From the NCBI GenBank assembly GCA_021841985.1, contig JAKCCP010000381.1, positions 1 to 7,135 on the forward strand: a DNA stretch of 7,135 nucleotides. Reading direction: 5' to 3'. Under the pieces are notes generated by a model, which saw nothing but the letters and a program-made list of their open reading frames with translations, was not told the origin of the DNA and did not search any database. The position numbers were made by a program, and so were the translations under genes. The DNA comes from Pseudomonadota bacterium (GTDB lineage Bacteria; Pseudomonadota; Alphaproteobacteria; Acetobacterales; Acetobacteraceae). This document shows positions 6,460 through 7,135 of this stretch, piece after piece (within the stretch, counting starts at the first letter, position 1; every line of letters begins with the position of its first letter).

Positions 6460-7135
6460 ACGGTCAGGCCGAGACGCCGCTGATCCTCGCGCTCGATTCC
6501 GGCACCTCGGTGGTCAAGGCGGTGGCCTTCGACGCCACCGGGCAGCAGATCGCCGCGCGCGCCCGCCCCAACCGCATCACCCATCGGGGTGATGGCGGCG
6601 TCGAACAGGACATGGCGCAAAGCTGGGCGGATGCGGCCGCGGTGCTGGCCGAACTCGCCGCCGCCCTGCCGCCCGGCCGGGAGATCGCCGCCCTCGCGGT
6701 GACCGGCCAGGGCGACGGCACCTGGCTGGTCGATGGCGAGGGCGCGCCGGTCGCGCCGGCCTGGCTCTGGCTCGATGCGCGCGCCGCCGGGCTCGTCGCC
6801 GCATTGCGCGAAACCGAAGGCGCGCGCCGCGCTTTCGCCTGCACCGGCAGCGGCCTCAACGCCTGTCAGCAATCGAGCCACTTGCTCTGGCTCACCCGGC
6901 ACCAGCCGGAGATTCTGGCCCGCAGCGCGACCGTCTTCCACTGCAAGGACTGGCTTTATTTCAACCTCACCGGCGCGCGCGCCGCCGATCCCTCGGAAGC
7001 CTGTTTCACCTTCGGCGACTGGCGCCGGCGCGACTATGCCGAGACGGTGCTGGAGGCGCTGGCGCTGACCGCGTGCCGCCGGCTGCTCGCGCCGATCGTC
7101 GATGGCACGCGGCAATGGCATGAGACACCCTGTGT
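6456..7135 (+). CDS. FGGY-family carbohydrate kinase, N-terminal part (cut by window end)
   Basis: This kinase would use ATP to phosphorylate the imported sugar or polyol, or the ketose made from it, in the cytoplasm. Only 226 codons are present, and the frame is open at the window edge. The first FGGY domain is clear. LALDSGTSVVKAV contains the phosphate-binding D14-S-G-T17, TGQGDGTW (83-90) occupies the substrate-contact region, LWLDAR (104-109) is the family W-x-D-x-R block, and CKDWLYFNLTG (163-173) is the characteristic K-D-x-L...LTG motif. The catalytic base Asp and the second domain lie beyond the window, so activity cannot be judged. Full members have about 500 residues. It resembles the branch holding erythritol kinase (EryA) and L-xylulose kinase more than glycerol kinase or xylulokinase, but that placement is from memory of motifs and is tentative. 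There is no clear ribosome site; the ATGA overlap with the second ATPase suggests coupled initiation. Confidence 0.9.
   Translation, partial: MNGQAETPLILALDSGTSVVKAVAFDATGQQIAARARPNRITHRGDGGVEQDMAQSWADAAAVLAELAAALPPGREIAALAVTGQGDGTWLVDGEGAPVAPAWLWLDARAAGLVAALRETEGARRAFACTGSGLNACQQSSHLLWLTRHQPEILARSATVFHCKDWLYFNLTGARAADPSEACFTFGDWRRRDYAETVLEALALTACRRLLAPIVDGTRQWHETPC

Noticed and set aside
1..7135. CRISPR array, insertion sequence, tRNA or rRNA genes, or attachment sites
   Set aside because: No spaced direct repeats, transposase motifs, terminal inverted repeats or RNA-gene signatures were seen; nearly every base is in a conserved protein-coding frame.

Overview
The window holds one tightly packed, rightward carbohydrate-uptake operon from a GC-rich bacterium, most likely an alphaproteobacterium. 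The basis for this is very high G/C at third codon positions, a SorC-type regulator next to a polyol/sugar ABC importer and an FGGY kinase, and a Tat-like leader on the binding protein. The family cannot be fixed from sequence alone; Acetobacteraceae or Rhizobiales-like groups are plausible guesses.

Layout, all on the + strand: (1) SorC-family sugar-binding transcriptional regulator, 26-1093; (2) family-1 extracellular solute-binding protein, 1027-2466; (3) a 43-base gap with a strong GC hairpin followed by T residues; (4) MalF-type permease, 2510-3436; (5) MalG-type permease, 3423-4268; (6) first MalK-type ATPase, 4265-5368; (7) second MalK-type ATPase, 5365-6459; (8) FGGY carbohydrate kinase, from 6456 and cut by the window end. 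Every gene except the first permease overlaps its upstream neighbour, and the last three junctions are ATGA overlaps. The 43-base gap is the only non-coding interval apart from the first 25 bases, so no gene-free stretch exceeds 300 bases.

Inferred role: the binding protein captures a sugar or sugar alcohol in the periplasm, the two permeases and two different ATPases import it, and the kinase phosphorylates it or its first oxidation product. The SorC regulator would sense the substrate or a phosphorylated intermediate. The exact substrate is not readable here; a polyol is the best guess. A dehydrogenase or isomerase probably follows downstream.

Three points deserve attention. The ATPase pair is asymmetric: the first has Asp at the catalytic Glu position, Gln at the switch His position and LSNGQ as signature, while the second keeps Glu and His but has Glu at the Q-loop and Glu in the D-loop. 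This predicts one hydrolytic and one degenerate ATP site in a carbohydrate importer. The hairpin before the first permease could attenuate transcription and may also bring a distant Shine-Dalgarno sequence next to the start codon. Finally, the regulator reads 67 bases out of frame into the binding-protein gene, giving an unusual basic tail or marking an indel.
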